Assembly: GCA_943840565.1 (NCBI GenBank)
Contig: CALSUY010000001.1
Location: 372,001-436,000 of the forward strand
DNA length: 64,000 nt
Source: an uncultured Candidatus Actinomarinales bacterium
GTDB taxonomy: Bacteria; Actinomycetota; Acidimicrobiia; Actinomarinales; Actinomarinaceae
Direction: 5' to 3'
The translations under genes were made by a program, and so were the position numbers. Under the pieces are notes generated by a model. The model was not told where the DNA came from. It did no database searches and was given only the letters and a program-made list of their open reading frames with translations. Position 1 is the stretch's first letter. Each line of letters starts with the position of its first letter. This document shows positions 19,673 through 29,221 of this stretch, piece after piece.

Positions 19673-20751
19673 ACGTATCTCTTCCTAAAATTAGCAAAAT
19701 CTGATTCTAATATACTTTTTCTTGCATCATCAAGCATAATCTCAGTCTGAATTAAATTATGAACTGTTAAATATAACCAAGCACTTGTTGGCTCATTTCT
19801 AAGTATATGTCTCAAGTAAGCTTTTGAATAATTTTTGCAGGTAAAACATGGACATCCTTCGTATATCGGGGATGGATCATTAGCGAATTGTTTATTCTTT
19901 ATATTTAAATAAGTATTTCCTGTTATTAATTTTCCGTGTCTGGCTAATCTAGCAGGCCATACACAATCAAACATATCAATACCTTCTTCAATTAAATCAA
20001 TCAAACCCAATGTATCTCCAAGTCCCATTACATATCTTGGTCTGTTTTCAGGTAAAAATTGCGTAGTGTAGTTAACTATTTCTTTTCTTTCTCCTCTTGT
20101 TTCACCTAGGGCAAGACCACCAAGTGCATATCCATCAAACTCTAACTTTGTCATAGAGAGGGCAGATTTTTCTCTTAATTCTTTTACTAACCCACCTTGG
20201 ACGATTCCAAAAAGAGACTGATTATTGTTAGCATGTATATTTTTAGCTATATTAGCCCACGTCTCAGTTGTTTTAATCGCATCTTCTTGTTTCTCAATTG
20301 GGGCATCAATATTTACAACATAATCAAATATCATTGCAATATCACTTCCCAGGAGGTTTTGAGTTTTAATAGAAACTTCTGGTGTCATTAAAAAAGTAGA
20401 CCCGTCATATATATTCTTAAACTCTATTCCCTCTTGTATTTTTTTAGTTGGTAATGACCAACCCTGAAAACCACCTGAGTCAGTAAGAATAAGCTTATTC
20501 CAATTCATAAACTTATGAAGACCACCGAGTTCATTAATCAAATCTGCACCAGGCCTTAGATATAAATGGTATGTATTTGCTAATAGAACTGTTGTTTTAT
20601 CGAGCATTTCGTGAGGAGTTGATTTTAATGAGCCTTTTGTAGCGACTGGCATAAACGTAGGCGTCAGTAATTCTTTGTTATTGATTTTGACTATTCCAGC
20701 TCTTGCAAAGCTATCTTTTTTAACAATATTAAAATCTAAATTACTCATCAA
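19669..20751 (-). CDS. tgt: Queuine/preQ1 tRNA-guanine transglycosylase
   Basis: Exchanges G34 for preQ1 in GUN-anticodon tRNAs, 360 aa. Recognisable parts are LANTYHLYLRPG, DSGGFQGWSL (usually DSGGFQVFSL), ALGGLALGE, GIDMFDCVWPARLARHG and the zinc site CPCFTCKNYS plus the downstream H in the LRHI region. Coupled to queA by an 11-nt overlap. The GW in place of VF and WPARLARHG in place of LPTRNARNG show a divergent but complete enzyme. Confidence 0.93.
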   Translation of the reverse strand: MMSNLDFNIVKKDSFARAGIVKINNKELLTPTFMPVATKGSLKSTPHEMLDKTTVLLANTYHLYLRPGADLINELGGLHKFMNWNKLILTDSGGFQGWSLPTKKIQEGIEFKNIYDGSTFLMTPEVSIKTQNLLGSDIAMIFDYVVNIDAPIEKQEDAIKTTETWANIAKNIHANNNQSLFGIVQGGLVKELREKSALSMTKLEFDGYALGGLALGETRGERKEIVNYTTQFLPENRPRYVMGLGDTLGLIDLIEEGIDMFDCVWPARLARHGKLITGNTYLNIKNKQFANDPSPIYEGCPCFTCKNYSKAYLRHILRNEPTSAWLYLTVHNLIQTEIMLDDARKSILESDFANFRKRYV

Positions 20752-21742
20752 TCTTGAATATTACTGCATCCCCAAAACTTAAAAACTTAAGATTATTATT
20801 TTGTGCATATTCATAAAGTTCTTTCCAATTATCTCCATAAATTGATTTAACAATTGATAACAATGTACTTTTCGGTGCATGAAAATTTGTTATTAGGTAA
20901 TCCCCTATATTAAATTTATAACCAGGAGTTATAAAAAGATTGGACATACCTTCATAGACTCCCGTATTGAAAACAGTTTCTAGAGTTCTTAAGACAGTAG
21001 TTCCAACCTGAACAATTTTATATCCAGATTGCTTTAAAGTCAGAATTTTCTTATAATCGCTTTCCTCTATCCGATAATATTCAGAGTGTATTTTGTAGTT
21101 CTCAACTATTTCTGTGTCTATTGGTTTGAAAGTACCAAGGTTTATGTCTAAGTTAATAAAAATTACTTCATGTCCGTTGAACTTTAATTGCTCAATCATG
21201 TCTAAGGTAAAATGTAAACCTGCTGTAGAAGATGCAACAGAAAAGCCGCCACTAGAGAATTCATTAATGTAATCTTTGTATTTCGATGAATCATCTTTTA
21301 TATATGGTGGCAAAGGTACAGTACCAAATCTGTCTATTAGGCTATTTACATTTTCACTAAATTCTATAGTGTAAGTACTCGCATCTTTATTCAGAATTTT
21401 TATTTCAGCTATTTCGGTATTTAAAGTGTCACCTATTTTTATTTTTCCTGATGATTTGATAAGAACTTCAGCTTGGTAGTCGTTTTTTATAACTAATACA
21501 AAAAGTTCAACTTTACCCTGTGTGTCTACTTTATTTGTTTTAATTCTTACATTTCTAACTGTAGATTTGTTGAAGATAAAAACAGATTGTTCTTGAAGAG
21601 TTTCTATATACTGACTGAACTTAATTATTTTTTTAGATTCACTAATTAATAATTTTGAATTCTTGGGTTCGATATATCTGTTCTGTGCAATTGAAGATGT
21701 CTCTAGATTGTAATCTAAATCATCTATCGGTGTATTGAACAA
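20741..21742 (-). CDS. queA: S-adenosylmethionine:tRNA ribosyltransferase-isomerase (TTG start)
   Basis: Builds epoxyqueuosine on tRNA from preQ1 and the ribosyl group of SAM, 333 aa. Family motifs are VASSTAGLHFT, LGTFKPIDTE, VGTTVLRTLE, LFITPGYKF and NFHAPKSTLL. The start is TTG (21740-21742) immediately after the TAA of the nuclease gene; the N-terminus FNTPIDDLDYNLE aligns with the family, supporting this start. With tgt it makes a queuosine pair in the place where ruvABC is often found. Confidence 0.94.
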   Translation of the reverse strand: MFNTPIDDLDYNLETSSIAQNRYIEPKNSKLLISESKKIIKFSQYIETLQEQSVFIFNKSTVRNVRIKTNKVDTQGKVELFVLVIKNDYQAEVLIKSSGKIKIGDTLNTEIAEIKILNKDASTYTIEFSENVNSLIDRFGTVPLPPYIKDDSSKYKDYINEFSSGGFSVASSTAGLHFTLDMIEQLKFNGHEVIFINLDINLGTFKPIDTEIVENYKIHSEYYRIEESDYKKILTLKQSGYKIVQVGTTVLRTLETVFNTGVYEGMSNLFITPGYKFNIGDYLITNFHAPKSTLLSIVKSIYGDNWKELYEYAQNNNLKFLSFGDAVIFKIDE

Positions 21743-22096
21743 TTATTTTTCTAAAAGTTTAACAAACAGGTCATATGACATTGATATTACCTCGGGTATA
21801 CCATCGTTTGTTCTTCTTGAATTATTGTCTTTACGTTTGAGTTTTTTCCAAAATACTAGAGTATTAGTATCACCAGATTTTGTAATAGCTTTATCAAGAG
21901 TTTGGTGTAGATTTAGGTTTTGACGTGATTTAGCTTCTATAAAGAATTCTTCTTCTCCTATAAATAATTGAATATCTCCTAAATCGTTAGAGCCACCTTC
22001 TGCAAATCTTTGAGCTCTAAAATTAGATACATTATTAAGCCTATTTACAATGTTTGTTTCGTAGTTAGTACCTTGTTTTTTTGCTTTATTTACCAT
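21743..22096 (-). CDS. PD-(D/E)XK superfamily nuclease, Hjc/VRR-like
   Basis: Small (117 aa) predicted endonuclease. It starts with KQGTNYETNIVNRLN (early Glu), then EGGSNDLGDIQL (Asp) and FFIEAKSRQ (ExK), the order expected for a PD-(D/E)XK active site like that of archaeal Hjc or phage resolvases. It lies right after yebC, where actinobacterial genomes usually carry ruvC. A role as Holliday-junction resolvase is inference from fold and place; it could be another DNA repair nuclease. Confidence 0.7.
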   Translation of the reverse strand: MVNKAKKQGTNYETNIVNRLNNVSNFRAQRFAEGGSNDLGDIQLFIGEEEFFIEAKSRQNLNLHQTLDKAITKSGDTNTLVFWKKLKRKDNNSRRTNDGIPEVISMSYDLFVKLLEK

Positions 22097-22102
22097 CTAG
22101 CA

Positions 22103-22108
22103 ATTTTA
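22103..22108 (-). promoter_or_regulatory. -10 box of leaderless promoter for the PD-(D/E)XK nuclease
   Basis: TAAAAT on the minus strand, then 6 nt, then ATG, inside the 19-nt gap after yebC. Confidence 0.5.
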
Positions 22109-22115
22109 ACAAAAA

Positions 22116-22859
22116 TTATTCATTTAATGCAGCATCCATAAGATTCTCTTCAATATCAAAATTTGTATATACATTTTGAACGTCATCGAGATCTTCTAGT
22201 GAATCAATTAACTTGGATAATTTTTGAAATTTTGACAAATCTAGCATAACAAAAGTTGATGGAATGTATGCAACTTCAGAATTCGTAGTTTTAAAATTAT
22301 TGTTTATAAATATTTCATTTATTTTTTTGAAATCTTGGGGAAGAAATTCAAATGTTAAACTCGATTCATTTTCAGTGAAATCAAGACAGGAGTTTTCAAT
22401 TGCTAAATCTATCAGGATATCGCTACTTTCATCAAATTGGAACACTGCTTTTCTTTCAAAAAGATAATTTACACTTCCTGGGGCTCCAGTGGACCCATCA
22501 AACTTTGAGAAAATCGACTTTACGTCAGCAGAAGTTCTGTTCCGATTATCAGTTAGACATTCTACAAGTATTGCTACCCCATGAGGTCCATATCCTTCAT
22601 AGAAAACTTCATCAAAGTTATCACTTTCTTGCTGACCACTTAAACGTTTGAGTGCTTTCTCTATATTGTCGTTGGGGACAGACATAGACTTAGCTTTTGA
22701 TATAGCTTGATAAAGAGATGCATTGCTTGATGGGTCCGCACCACCGTTTTTTGCTGCTACTTCTATTGCCCTAATAAGTTTTGCAAAAAGTTTACCTCTT
22801 TTAACATCGTTTGCTCCCTTTTTTCTTTTAATTGTTGACCATTTAGAGTGCCCCGACAT
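22116..22859 (-). CDS. yebC: YebC/PmpR family translation/transcription regulator
   Basis: TACO1-like protein, 247 aa. The N-terminus SGHSKWSTIKRKKGAND and the later YEGYGPHGVAILVECLTDNR are diagnostic. Family members bind DNA or help ribosomes through difficult sequences. It overlaps pdxT by 17 nt. Confidence 0.95.
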   Translation of the reverse strand: MSGHSKWSTIKRKKGANDVKRGKLFAKLIRAIEVAAKNGGADPSSNASLYQAISKAKSMSVPNDNIEKALKRLSGQQESDNFDEVFYEGYGPHGVAILVECLTDNRNRTSADVKSIFSKFDGSTGAPGSVNYLFERKAVFQFDESSDILIDLAIENSCLDFTENESSLTFEFLPQDFKKINEIFINNNFKTTNSEVAYIPSTFVMLDLSKFQKLSKLIDSLEDLDDVQNVYTNFDIEENLMDAALNE

Positions 22860-23421
22860 TTGATCCTTTCATTACAAAATTATCTAACCAATTTAAATAA
22901 TTTTGCTCATTATTTAGTTCTGGATGAAAAGTTAAACCAACAATATTGTTTGATTGAACACCTACGATTTCATCTTCCATTTTAGCTATCACCTTTACCC
23001 CACTGCCTACACTTGTAATTTTAGGTGCTCTAATGAAACAATAATTATCATTAAAGTTGTTAAATTGAACTTTCCCTTCAAATGATTGATTCTGTCTACC
23101 GTAACCATTTCTTTCAATATCACAGTCAAGTATGTTGAGTGTACTTTTACCTAAAATAGAATTCTTTGCTAACAGTATTAATCCAGCACAAGTTCCAAGC
23201 GTAGGTATTCCAGTAAGAATCTTAATTTTAAGATGATTAAATAAGTCATTGTTTTCTTGAATTTTAATCATAGAGGTTGATTCACCACCAGGTAAGATAA
23301 TTGAACCAACTTCTTCTAAATCGTCAACTGTACGGATTAAAATGAAATCTCTCTCGATTAATTTAAGAGATTCAAGGTGTTCCTGAAAGCTTCCTTGAAG
23401 TGCTAGGATACCTGTTTTCAA
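22843..23421 (-). CDS. pdxT: Pyridoxal 5'-phosphate synthase glutaminase subunit PdxT
   Basis: Class I glutaminase that feeds ammonia to PdxS, 192 aa. It starts GILALQGSFQEH, with ILPGGEST, the nucleophile Cys in LGTCAGLILLA and the His-Glu pair in LTFHPEL. It is immediately downstream of pdxS. Confidence 0.96.
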   Translation of the reverse strand: MKTGILALQGSFQEHLESLKLIERDFILIRTVDDLEEVGSIILPGGESTSMIKIQENNDLFNHLKIKILTGIPTLGTCAGLILLAKNSILGKSTLNILDCDIERNGYGRQNQSFEGKVQFNNFNDNYCFIRAPKITSVGSGVKVIAKMEDEIVGVQSNNIVGLTFHPELNNEQNYLNWLDNFVMKGSNVGAL

Positions 23422-24306
23422 CTACCAACCTCTTTTAGCGAGCTTCTCCGATTCATGTAGATCATCAATGTTAATACCAACCATAGGTTCGCCAAGATTC
23501 TTGGATACTTCAACTAATTTTGCAGGATTGTCATAATTAGTTGTAGCTATTACAATTGCTTCAGCTCTTTCTAATGGATCTCCACTCTTAAATATTCCGG
23601 AGCCAACAAACACTCCATCACATCCAAGCTGCATCATTAAGGCTGCATCAGCTGGCGTTGCTATACCTCCTGCTGCAAAATTTACTACAGGTAATCTGCC
23701 ACTTTCTCTTATTGAATTTAATACCGTAACAGGTGCCCCATAATTCTTAGCTAGTGCCATGAGTTCATTTTCATCAGCTGATAAGACTTCATTAATTCCT
23801 TTGGTCATACTTCTCATATGTCTGACAGCTTCTATGACATTGCCAGTTCCGGCTTCACCTTTAGTTCTTATCATTGCAGCACCTTCACCAATTCGCCTGC
23901 ACGCTTCACCTATATCTGTAGCACCATTTACAAAAGGTGTTTTAATTTCATGTTTACTAATATGATTAACCTCATCAGCAGGTGTAAGAACCTCACTTTC
24001 GTCAATAAAATCAATACCTAGTTCTTCTAAAATCTGAGCTTCAACAAAGTGGCCAATTCTTGCTTTAGCCATAACTGGAATAGAAACCGTGTTCATAACT
24101 TCTTGAATGACTTCAACAGATGACATTCTTGAAACTCCGCCCTCGGCTCTTATATCTGCCGGAATTCTTTCTAGTGCCATAACAGCAACTGCCCCAGATT
24201 TTTCAGCAATTTTAGCTTGCTCAGCATTAACGACATCCATGATAACGCCACCTTTGAGCATCTCTGCAAAACCTTTTTTTACTTTAAATGTAGATTCAAT
24301 TTTCAT
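23422..24306 (-). CDS. pdxS: Pyridoxal 5'-phosphate synthase subunit PdxS
   Basis: TIM-barrel synthase making PLP from ribose 5-phosphate, glyceraldehyde 3-phosphate and ammonia, 294 aa. Clear signatures are [51 protein letters not shown] and [17 protein letters not shown] box ends 6 nt before its ATG, suggesting a promoter of its own in the 13-nt gap after pimA. Confidence 0.98.
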   Translation of the reverse strand: MKIESTFKVKKGFAEMLKGGVIMDVVNAEQAKIAEKSGAVAVMALERIPADIRAEGGVSRMSSVEVIQEVMNTVSIPVMAKARIGHFVEAQILEELGIDFIDESEVLTPADEVNHISKHEIKTPFVNGATDIGEACRRIGEGAAMIRTKGEAGTGNVIEAVRHMRSMTKGINEVLSADENELMALAKNYGAPVTVLNSIRESGRLPVVNFAAGGIATPADAALMMQLGCDGVFVGSGIFKSGDPLERAEAIVIATTNYDNPAKLVEVSKNLGEPMVGINIDDLHESEKLAKRGW

Positions 24307-24312
24307 ATTTTT

Positions 24313-24318
24313 ATTGTA
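24313..24318 (-). promoter_or_regulatory. -10 box of leaderless promoter for pdxS-pdxT
   Basis: TACAAT on the minus strand, then 6 nt (AAAAAT), then the pdxS ATG. Confidence 0.5.
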
Positions 24319-24319
24319 A

Positions 24320-25303
24320 CTATATTTTAAAGTAGAGAGAAATCCAACACTCCATTACTTTTTCAATTGAGTAACGGTTTATATGTACAAGTTGTTTTCT
24401 ATGAATGTCTTCGATATTACTTTTTAATAATATATCTATTGTTTCAGAAAGTGATTCAAGCGATTTATTTTTGAAGTATATACCAGTGTTACCTAATAGT
24501 TCGGTAAATGCTGGGATGTCACTGCATACAACCACACAACCATAGCTGATAGCTTCAATTAGTGTTATGCCAAAGCTTTCACCACGTGAATTAACAGCAA
24601 GGTATATGTCTGATTCTAATAAAATCTGATGTTTTTGTTCATTGTCAGGATTTACATGCGTAATAATGTTTTTTGAAAATTTATCACGATTCACGATTGC
24701 TTGAAATATAGAATTCTTATTGATTTTTGTTTCTGCATACTCTTTATAAAGATCGAAGTTTTTTCTTTTCTCATCTCTACCAATAAACAAGAACTTTGTA
24801 TTGCCATTATTTTTATATTCATTTTTAAGCACCGGAATAGCATTCGGAATTATTCCTACTGCTATTTTTGATGAGATAGATTTTCTAGCAACATTACTAA
24901 CTGCTGTTACAGCAGATGATTGTTTTTCATTATATAAAAGCATTTTTTGTACATATTGCAACATGGGCGAAAGATCAGCATGGTGTGATAATATTGTCTT
25001 GTTATTTATAGGGATACGCCAAAAAAAAACAGGTATAAATGGTTCGTGAATATGTATAACATCAGCCCATAAAAGTGCTTTTTTAACAATTTTACGCCGT
25101 GGAAATAATTTAATTGGTGCAACGGATCCATTAAACCTAAATTTGAATATCTCACCTATATCAAAATCATTTGAATCAGGACTGAGTATTTTTATATCTA
25201 ATTCTTGACTACTTGCATATTTTTTTATTAATGATAATTGATTCTGTACTCCTCCATAATAGTTCATACTGTATGGTGAGATAAGTAAAACCTTAGTACT
25301 CAT
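24320..25303 (-). CDS. pimA: PimA-like GT4 alpha-mannosyltransferase
   Basis: Probable GDP-mannose:phosphatidylinositol mannosyltransferase, the first step of PIM synthesis at the inner membrane face. The GT-B N-terminal domain shows [29 protein letters not shown] and DVIHIHEPF, close to the mycobacterial PimA pattern. The C-terminal domain shows [15 protein letters not shown] and the donor-site Glu region [18 protein letters not shown] start at ATG 25301-25303, which overlaps the patA stop, giving 327 aa. Specificity is inferred from motifs and the pgsA-patA-pimA neighbourhood. Confidence 0.82.
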   Translation of the reverse strand: MSTKVLLISPYSMNYYGGVQNQLSLIKKYASSQELDIKILSPDSNDFDIGEIFKFRFNGSVAPIKLFPRRKIVKKALLWADVIHIHEPFIPVFFWRIPINNKTILSHHADLSPMLQYVQKMLLYNEKQSSAVTAVSNVARKSISSKIAVGIIPNAIPVLKNEYKNNGNTKFLFIGRDEKRKNFDLYKEYAETKINKNSIFQAIVNRDKFSKNIITHVNPDNEQKHQILLESDIYLAVNSRGESFGITLIEAISYGCVVVCSDIPAFTELLGNTGIYFKNKSLESLSETIDILLKSNIEDIHRKQLVHINRYSIEKVMECWISLYFKI

Positions 25304-26165
25304 CTGTCCATACAGGCTGTATTGAATGCCATTGATTGGCATCTAAAGAAATAAGTTTTTCAAAAGATTTGGCAAGCACCTTCATGCCTTGTTGTATGCT
25401 TTGTGCTTCATTCTCGAAATGGGGGACGTAAAATGGTTTTTCAAAATATAAGGTATATTTATTATTAATTTTTATAAATGTTGCAGGAACAATAGGTACA
25501 CCTGTCTTTAGGGCAAGTGCAACAGGACCTTTGGGGAATGCTGCTAGATCACCAAAAAACTCAGTACCTACTCCACTTTTATTCACACTTCTTTCTGATA
25601 GAAGGCAAACATGGTAACCATTGTTTATTTTTTCCTGTACCAGATTAAAAGTATTTTGACCCTTTCCTCCAAGTATAATTTCACAACCAAGTTCTTCTCT
25701 CAATGATTTAAACCATGTCATAACTTTTTGATTATCTAAAGGTTCAGCAACAGCAAGTAGTTTCAAATCAAGTTTATTACCAACAGGTATTGCCATTTCC
25801 CAATTTCCAACATGTGGTAGAGCAAAAATAAAGCCAATATTTGAAGTCTTTAAAGTTGTTATATAATGTTCGTTAACTATTTCAACATTATTAAGAATTT
25901 TATTTTGAAAATTTGTTTTTGTTAACCATAGTGTCTCAAGCCAATACTTTACATAGTTAATCTTAACTTTAATTGGACTGTAACTGATTTCACCAAACTT
26001 TTGAAATCGTGAAATTCTTTTATGGAGGTTGATACTGTTTTTAAATGACAATAGATAATAAATTGGTCCAACGATATATGAAAGTACAAGTAAAAATCTA
26101 AGATTGAGATGTTTTACTAGGTTATGTGTAAATATAATAAGTAAGTATTGAAGGTACTTAATCAT
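25293..26165 (-). CDS. PatA-like phosphatidylinositol mannoside acyltransferase
   Basis: LpxL/HtrB-family membrane acyltransferase, 290 aa. The catalytic H(x)4E is in LPHVGNWEMA; later segments CLLSERSVNKSGVGTEFFGD and FPKGPVALALKTGVPIVPA are typical. An N-terminal hydrophobic segment anchors it. Between a PI-phosphate synthase and a PimA-like transferase, the likely substrate is a PIM rather than lipid A. It overlaps both neighbours by about 4-11 nt. Confidence 0.82.
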   Translation of the reverse strand: MIKYLQYLLIIFTHNLVKHLNLRFLLVLSYIVGPIYYLLSFKNSINLHKRISRFQKFGEISYSPIKVKINYVKYWLETLWLTKTNFQNKILNNVEIVNEHYITTLKTSNIGFIFALPHVGNWEMAIPVGNKLDLKLLAVAEPLDNQKVMTWFKSLREELGCEIILGGKGQNTFNLVQEKINNGYHVCLLSERSVNKSGVGTEFFGDLAAFPKGPVALALKTGVPIVPATFIKINNKYTLYFEKPFYVPHFENEAQSIQQGMKVLAKSFEKLISLDANQWHSIQPVWTDEY

Positions 26166-26728
26166 AGGTTTTTATATAGCTTAGTAAATCTTTGCATAAC
26201 TGTGACCCACGTGATTAGAGCAAACAAATATACGAAATTAAAAGAAAACTCAAAATACATAAAAAATACTGCAAACAATACCCTTTCAGGTCTTGCCGCT
26301 AAACCAACTTTGTTATCAAAACCATAGATCTCTGATTTAGCTCTAATATAAGGAATTAATCCTGAAGATGTGAGAATTGCAAATACCGTAAAAAGCTCAA
26401 TTTCATTGCTGGTGTATTTGATACCGATGACACCCCAAATGAAAAGCTCACCGATTCTATCTACTGTTGAATCAAGAAAAGCTCCTTTTTTAGAGGATAA
26501 ATTCAATGTCCTGGCCAGTGGTCCGTCAAGACCATCGATTGCACTTCCTAAAAAAATTAAGATAATTCCGATATTTTTATTGTTGGTTAAAAAATAAATT
26601 GTACCTAGGATAACAACTAAAATTCCAAATATAGATAAAGTATTCGGTTTAATCTTTAAAAATATACATATCTTTATAAATGGTTTAGCAAATTTTTCAG
26701 ATGCACCTTTGAAGTATTTTTCAAGCAT
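26162..26728 (-). CDS. CDP-alcohol phosphatidyltransferase, probable PI-phosphate synthase
   Basis: Membrane enzyme of 188 aa with the CDP-alcohol motif DGLDGPLAR then GAFLDSTVDR, giving the DG-AR-G-D-D residue pattern. In Actinobacteria the homologue at this place joins CDP-diacylglycerol and inositol 1-phosphate. About five hydrophobic segments are visible. Substrate assignment is from context; phosphatidylglycerophosphate synthase is the main alternative. Confidence 0.82.
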   Translation of the reverse strand: MLEKYFKGASEKFAKPFIKICIFLKIKPNTLSIFGILVVILGTIYFLTNNKNIGIILIFLGSAIDGLDGPLARTLNLSSKKGAFLDSTVDRIGELFIWGVIGIKYTSNEIELFTVFAILTSSGLIPYIRAKSEIYGFDNKVGLAARPERVLFAVFFMYFEFSFNFVYLFALITWVTVMQRFTKLYKNL

Positions 26729-27212
26729 TTTGTATAGACTCTGTGTAAACTTCCGACACTAAGTCACCATTCGCTGCATCTATTTCAATTATTGTTTTTT
26801 TAGTTGGTGGATTTTTATGATCGTAAACTATTACTGTCCAAATTGGTTTTAAAAATTTGTATGAATTAATGAATTCAAAAGTTAAAGCTATTGAATAATA
26901 ACCAATAGAATGTGGAACGTTATTTTCTATATTTTTAATGACTTCATTTTGTTTAATGTTTACTGAATTGTCTATCAACAATATGAATAATCCAAACATT
27001 ACGATTAGTGATGAGCCTGATGATACAGACAACCATCCAGTTAAACTGAATACAATTTGTGATAATACTCCTGTCACAATTAGCACGAAACCATATAATT
27101 TTCTTCTTTTTGGATTAGGAATGATGTAACTGCCTACTGCTAACGAATTTAGGTCTTCTGGGACAACTTGTTTCTCAGCATCGTCTTTTGATATATCAAT
27201 ACCATCTATCAT
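26721..27212 (-). CDS. Unknown two-TM membrane protein with PepSY-like tail
   Basis: I do not recognise this 163-aa protein. It has a hydrophilic acidic N-terminus, two adjacent membrane segments (about residues 38-58 and 64-84), and a C-terminal soluble part ending IIEIDAANGDLVSEVY, which resembles the last strand of PepSY-type domains. In many Actinobacteria a HIT-family protein stands between thrS and pgsA; this protein occupies that slot. It overlaps both neighbours, so it belongs to the thrS-pgsA-patA-pimA transcription unit. Confidence 0.7.
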   Translation of the reverse strand: MIDGIDISKDDAEKQVVPEDLNSLAVGSYIIPNPKRRKLYGFVLIVTGVLSQIVFSLTGWLSVSSGSSLIVMFGLFILLIDNSVNIKQNEVIKNIENNVPHSIGYYSIALTFEFINSYKFLKPIWTVIVYDHKNPPTKKTIIEIDAANGDLVSEVYTESIQNA

Positions 27213-29143
27213 CAGAAACTGAACTTAGGCTCTTTTGAAGACTCTTTTATTATAGAAATTAATGAGTCTATATCATCATCGTTTATGTCGTCAGAATCTA
27301 CTCTATTCAACGAGCCAGTATTATTAGCTAAGTCCTTTTCTCCGATGATTAATACTTGTGGAATTCTCATCTTGTTAGCATCATGAATCTTTTCACCTAA
27401 CCTTATATTTCTATCATCAATTTCAATACGTATATTTGTAAGTTTTGAAGCTATTTTTTGTACGTATTCATCGACAGATCCTATTGTCAGTATCTTGAGC
27501 TGTATTGGTGCTAACCAATATGGAAAGTTTCCTTCATAGTGTTCAATCAAAATTCCTGTAAATCTTTCAATAGAACCTAGTAGAGCTCTATGTATCATGA
27601 CAGGTTTATCTTTAGTATTTTCGGTCGATACGTATTCTAGATCAAAATTAGTAGGCTGAGCAAAGTCAATTTGTATTGTAGAAAGTTGCCATCTGCGACC
27701 AATAGCATCTTTAACATGTAGGTCTATTTTGGGACCGTAGAATGCTCCTTCACCCTCTGCAGTAATAAAATCTATACCTTGTTCTTCTAAAGCATTCTCC
27801 AATGATGATGTTGCTATTTCCCAATCTTTACTTTCACCGATAGCCTTTGAAGGTTTTGTTGATAAATCTGCTTCAATTTGTGTAAATCCAAATGAATTTA
27901 ACAAAGCAATTGAAAATCTTAATAAATTATTTACTTCCTTATTGATTTGATCGAACGTACAAAATATGTGTGCATCATCCTGTGTAAACCCTCTTGCTCG
28001 CAATAGTCCGTGTAATACACCTGACTTTTCAAATCTATAAACTGAGCCTAATTCAAAAAGTCTTAACGGTAATTCTCTGTATGACCTTAAGTCACTTTTG
28101 TAGATAAGTATATGGAATGGACAATTCATCGGTTTTAAGTAATATTTATCATCATTATCTTTGCTGTTGAGAGGTGGATACATTCCCTCTTCATAGTGTT
28201 CAAGGTGGCCAGAAGTTTCCCACAGTACTGATCTTCCTATGTGAGGAGTGTTAACAAATTTATATCCATTATTAAGATGTGCAGACTTACTGTAGTTTTC
28301 TATAATATTTCGTAGTAACGCACCGTTTGGTTTCCATAAAAACTGACCTGGTCCTAACTCATCTGCTGTTGTAAAAAGTTCTAACTCTTTACCAAGTTTG
28401 CGATGATCTCTTTTTTCAGCTTCTATTCTTCGTTCTAGGTACTGTTGTAGATCTTTGTCGCTATACCAACTCGTCCCATATATTCTTTGGAGTTGTGGGT
28501 TGCTCTCATCGCCCCTCCAGTAAGCACCACCTAATCTAGTTAATTTAAAATGTTTAATAAAACCTGTATGAGGGACATGCGGACCTCTGCATAGATCTAT
28601 AAATGAGTTATTTGAATAAACTGAAACATTCTCACCTTGAACCCCTTCATTAGAATCTGCAGCTTCAATAAGTTCTTTTTTGAATTTCTGATCTTGAAAT
28701 AATTTCGATGCGTCTTTTTTACTCATATACGACTTTACAAAGGGTTGATTTTCCTTTGATAATTTATGCATTTCTTTTTCTATTTCTTTGAGGTCGTCTT
28801 CACTAATTGTTTTTTCAAATAGGAAGTCATAATAAAAACCATCTTCTATATCGGGTCCCACTCCATACATAGTTCCCGGATAAAGATTTAAAACAGCTTG
28901 TGCAAGTAAGTGAGCAGATGAATGTCTTAATATTTTTAGTGAACTTAGATCTTTCTTTGTGAGTATTCTTATATCAGAGCTTTGACTTATTAGGTACGAA
29001 GTATCAAATATTTCCTTATTAACTTCTACACATACAGCATCTCTAGCTAGGTTAGAACCAATATCAGAAGCTATTTCATATCCAGAAACTGGTTCAGTGT
29101 ATTTTTTTACTGTGCCATCTGGTAACTTTATTTCAATACTCAT
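27212..29143 (-). CDS. thrS: Threonyl-tRNA synthetase
   Basis: Class II synthetase, 643 aa. Order: TGS domain (IKLPDGTVKKYTEPVSGYEIA), editing domain (RHSSAHLLAQAV with HxxxH; LCRGPHVPHTG), catalytic core (LKPMNCPFHILIYKS with zinc Cys, YRELPLRLFELGSVYR, ARGFTQDDAHIF), and the anticodon domain at the end. It is the first gene of the 29-kb minus-strand run. A TATTAT box lies 5 nt before the ATG, so it may be leaderless. No T-box is visible. Confidence 0.98.
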   Translation of the reverse strand: MSIEIKLPDGTVKKYTEPVSGYEIASDIGSNLARDAVCVEVNKEIFDTSYLISQSSDIRILTKKDLSSLKILRHSSAHLLAQAVLNLYPGTMYGVGPDIEDGFYYDFLFEKTISEDDLKEIEKEMHKLSKENQPFVKSYMSKKDASKLFQDQKFKKELIEAADSNEGVQGENVSVYSNNSFIDLCRGPHVPHTGFIKHFKLTRLGGAYWRGDESNPQLQRIYGTSWYSDKDLQQYLERRIEAEKRDHRKLGKELELFTTADELGPGQFLWKPNGALLRNIIENYSKSAHLNNGYKFVNTPHIGRSVLWETSGHLEHYEEGMYPPLNSKDNDDKYYLKPMNCPFHILIYKSDLRSYRELPLRLFELGSVYRFEKSGVLHGLLRARGFTQDDAHIFCTFDQINKEVNNLLRFSIALLNSFGFTQIEADLSTKPSKAIGESKDWEIATSSLENALEEQGIDFITAEGEGAFYGPKIDLHVKDAIGRRWQLSTIQIDFAQPTNFDLEYVSTENTKDKPVMIHRALLGSIERFTGILIEHYEGNFPYWLAPIQLKILTIGSVDEYVQKIASKLTNIRIEIDDRNIRLGEKIHDANKMRIPQVLIIGEKDLANNTGSLNRVDSDDINDDDIDSLISIIKESSKEPKFSF

Positions 29144-29221
29144 TGGTTATAATATTAGTGATACTTACAAACTATTATTTTCAAGTAAAAAAAACATCGA
29201 TTTTTTATGTTTTAATAGATA

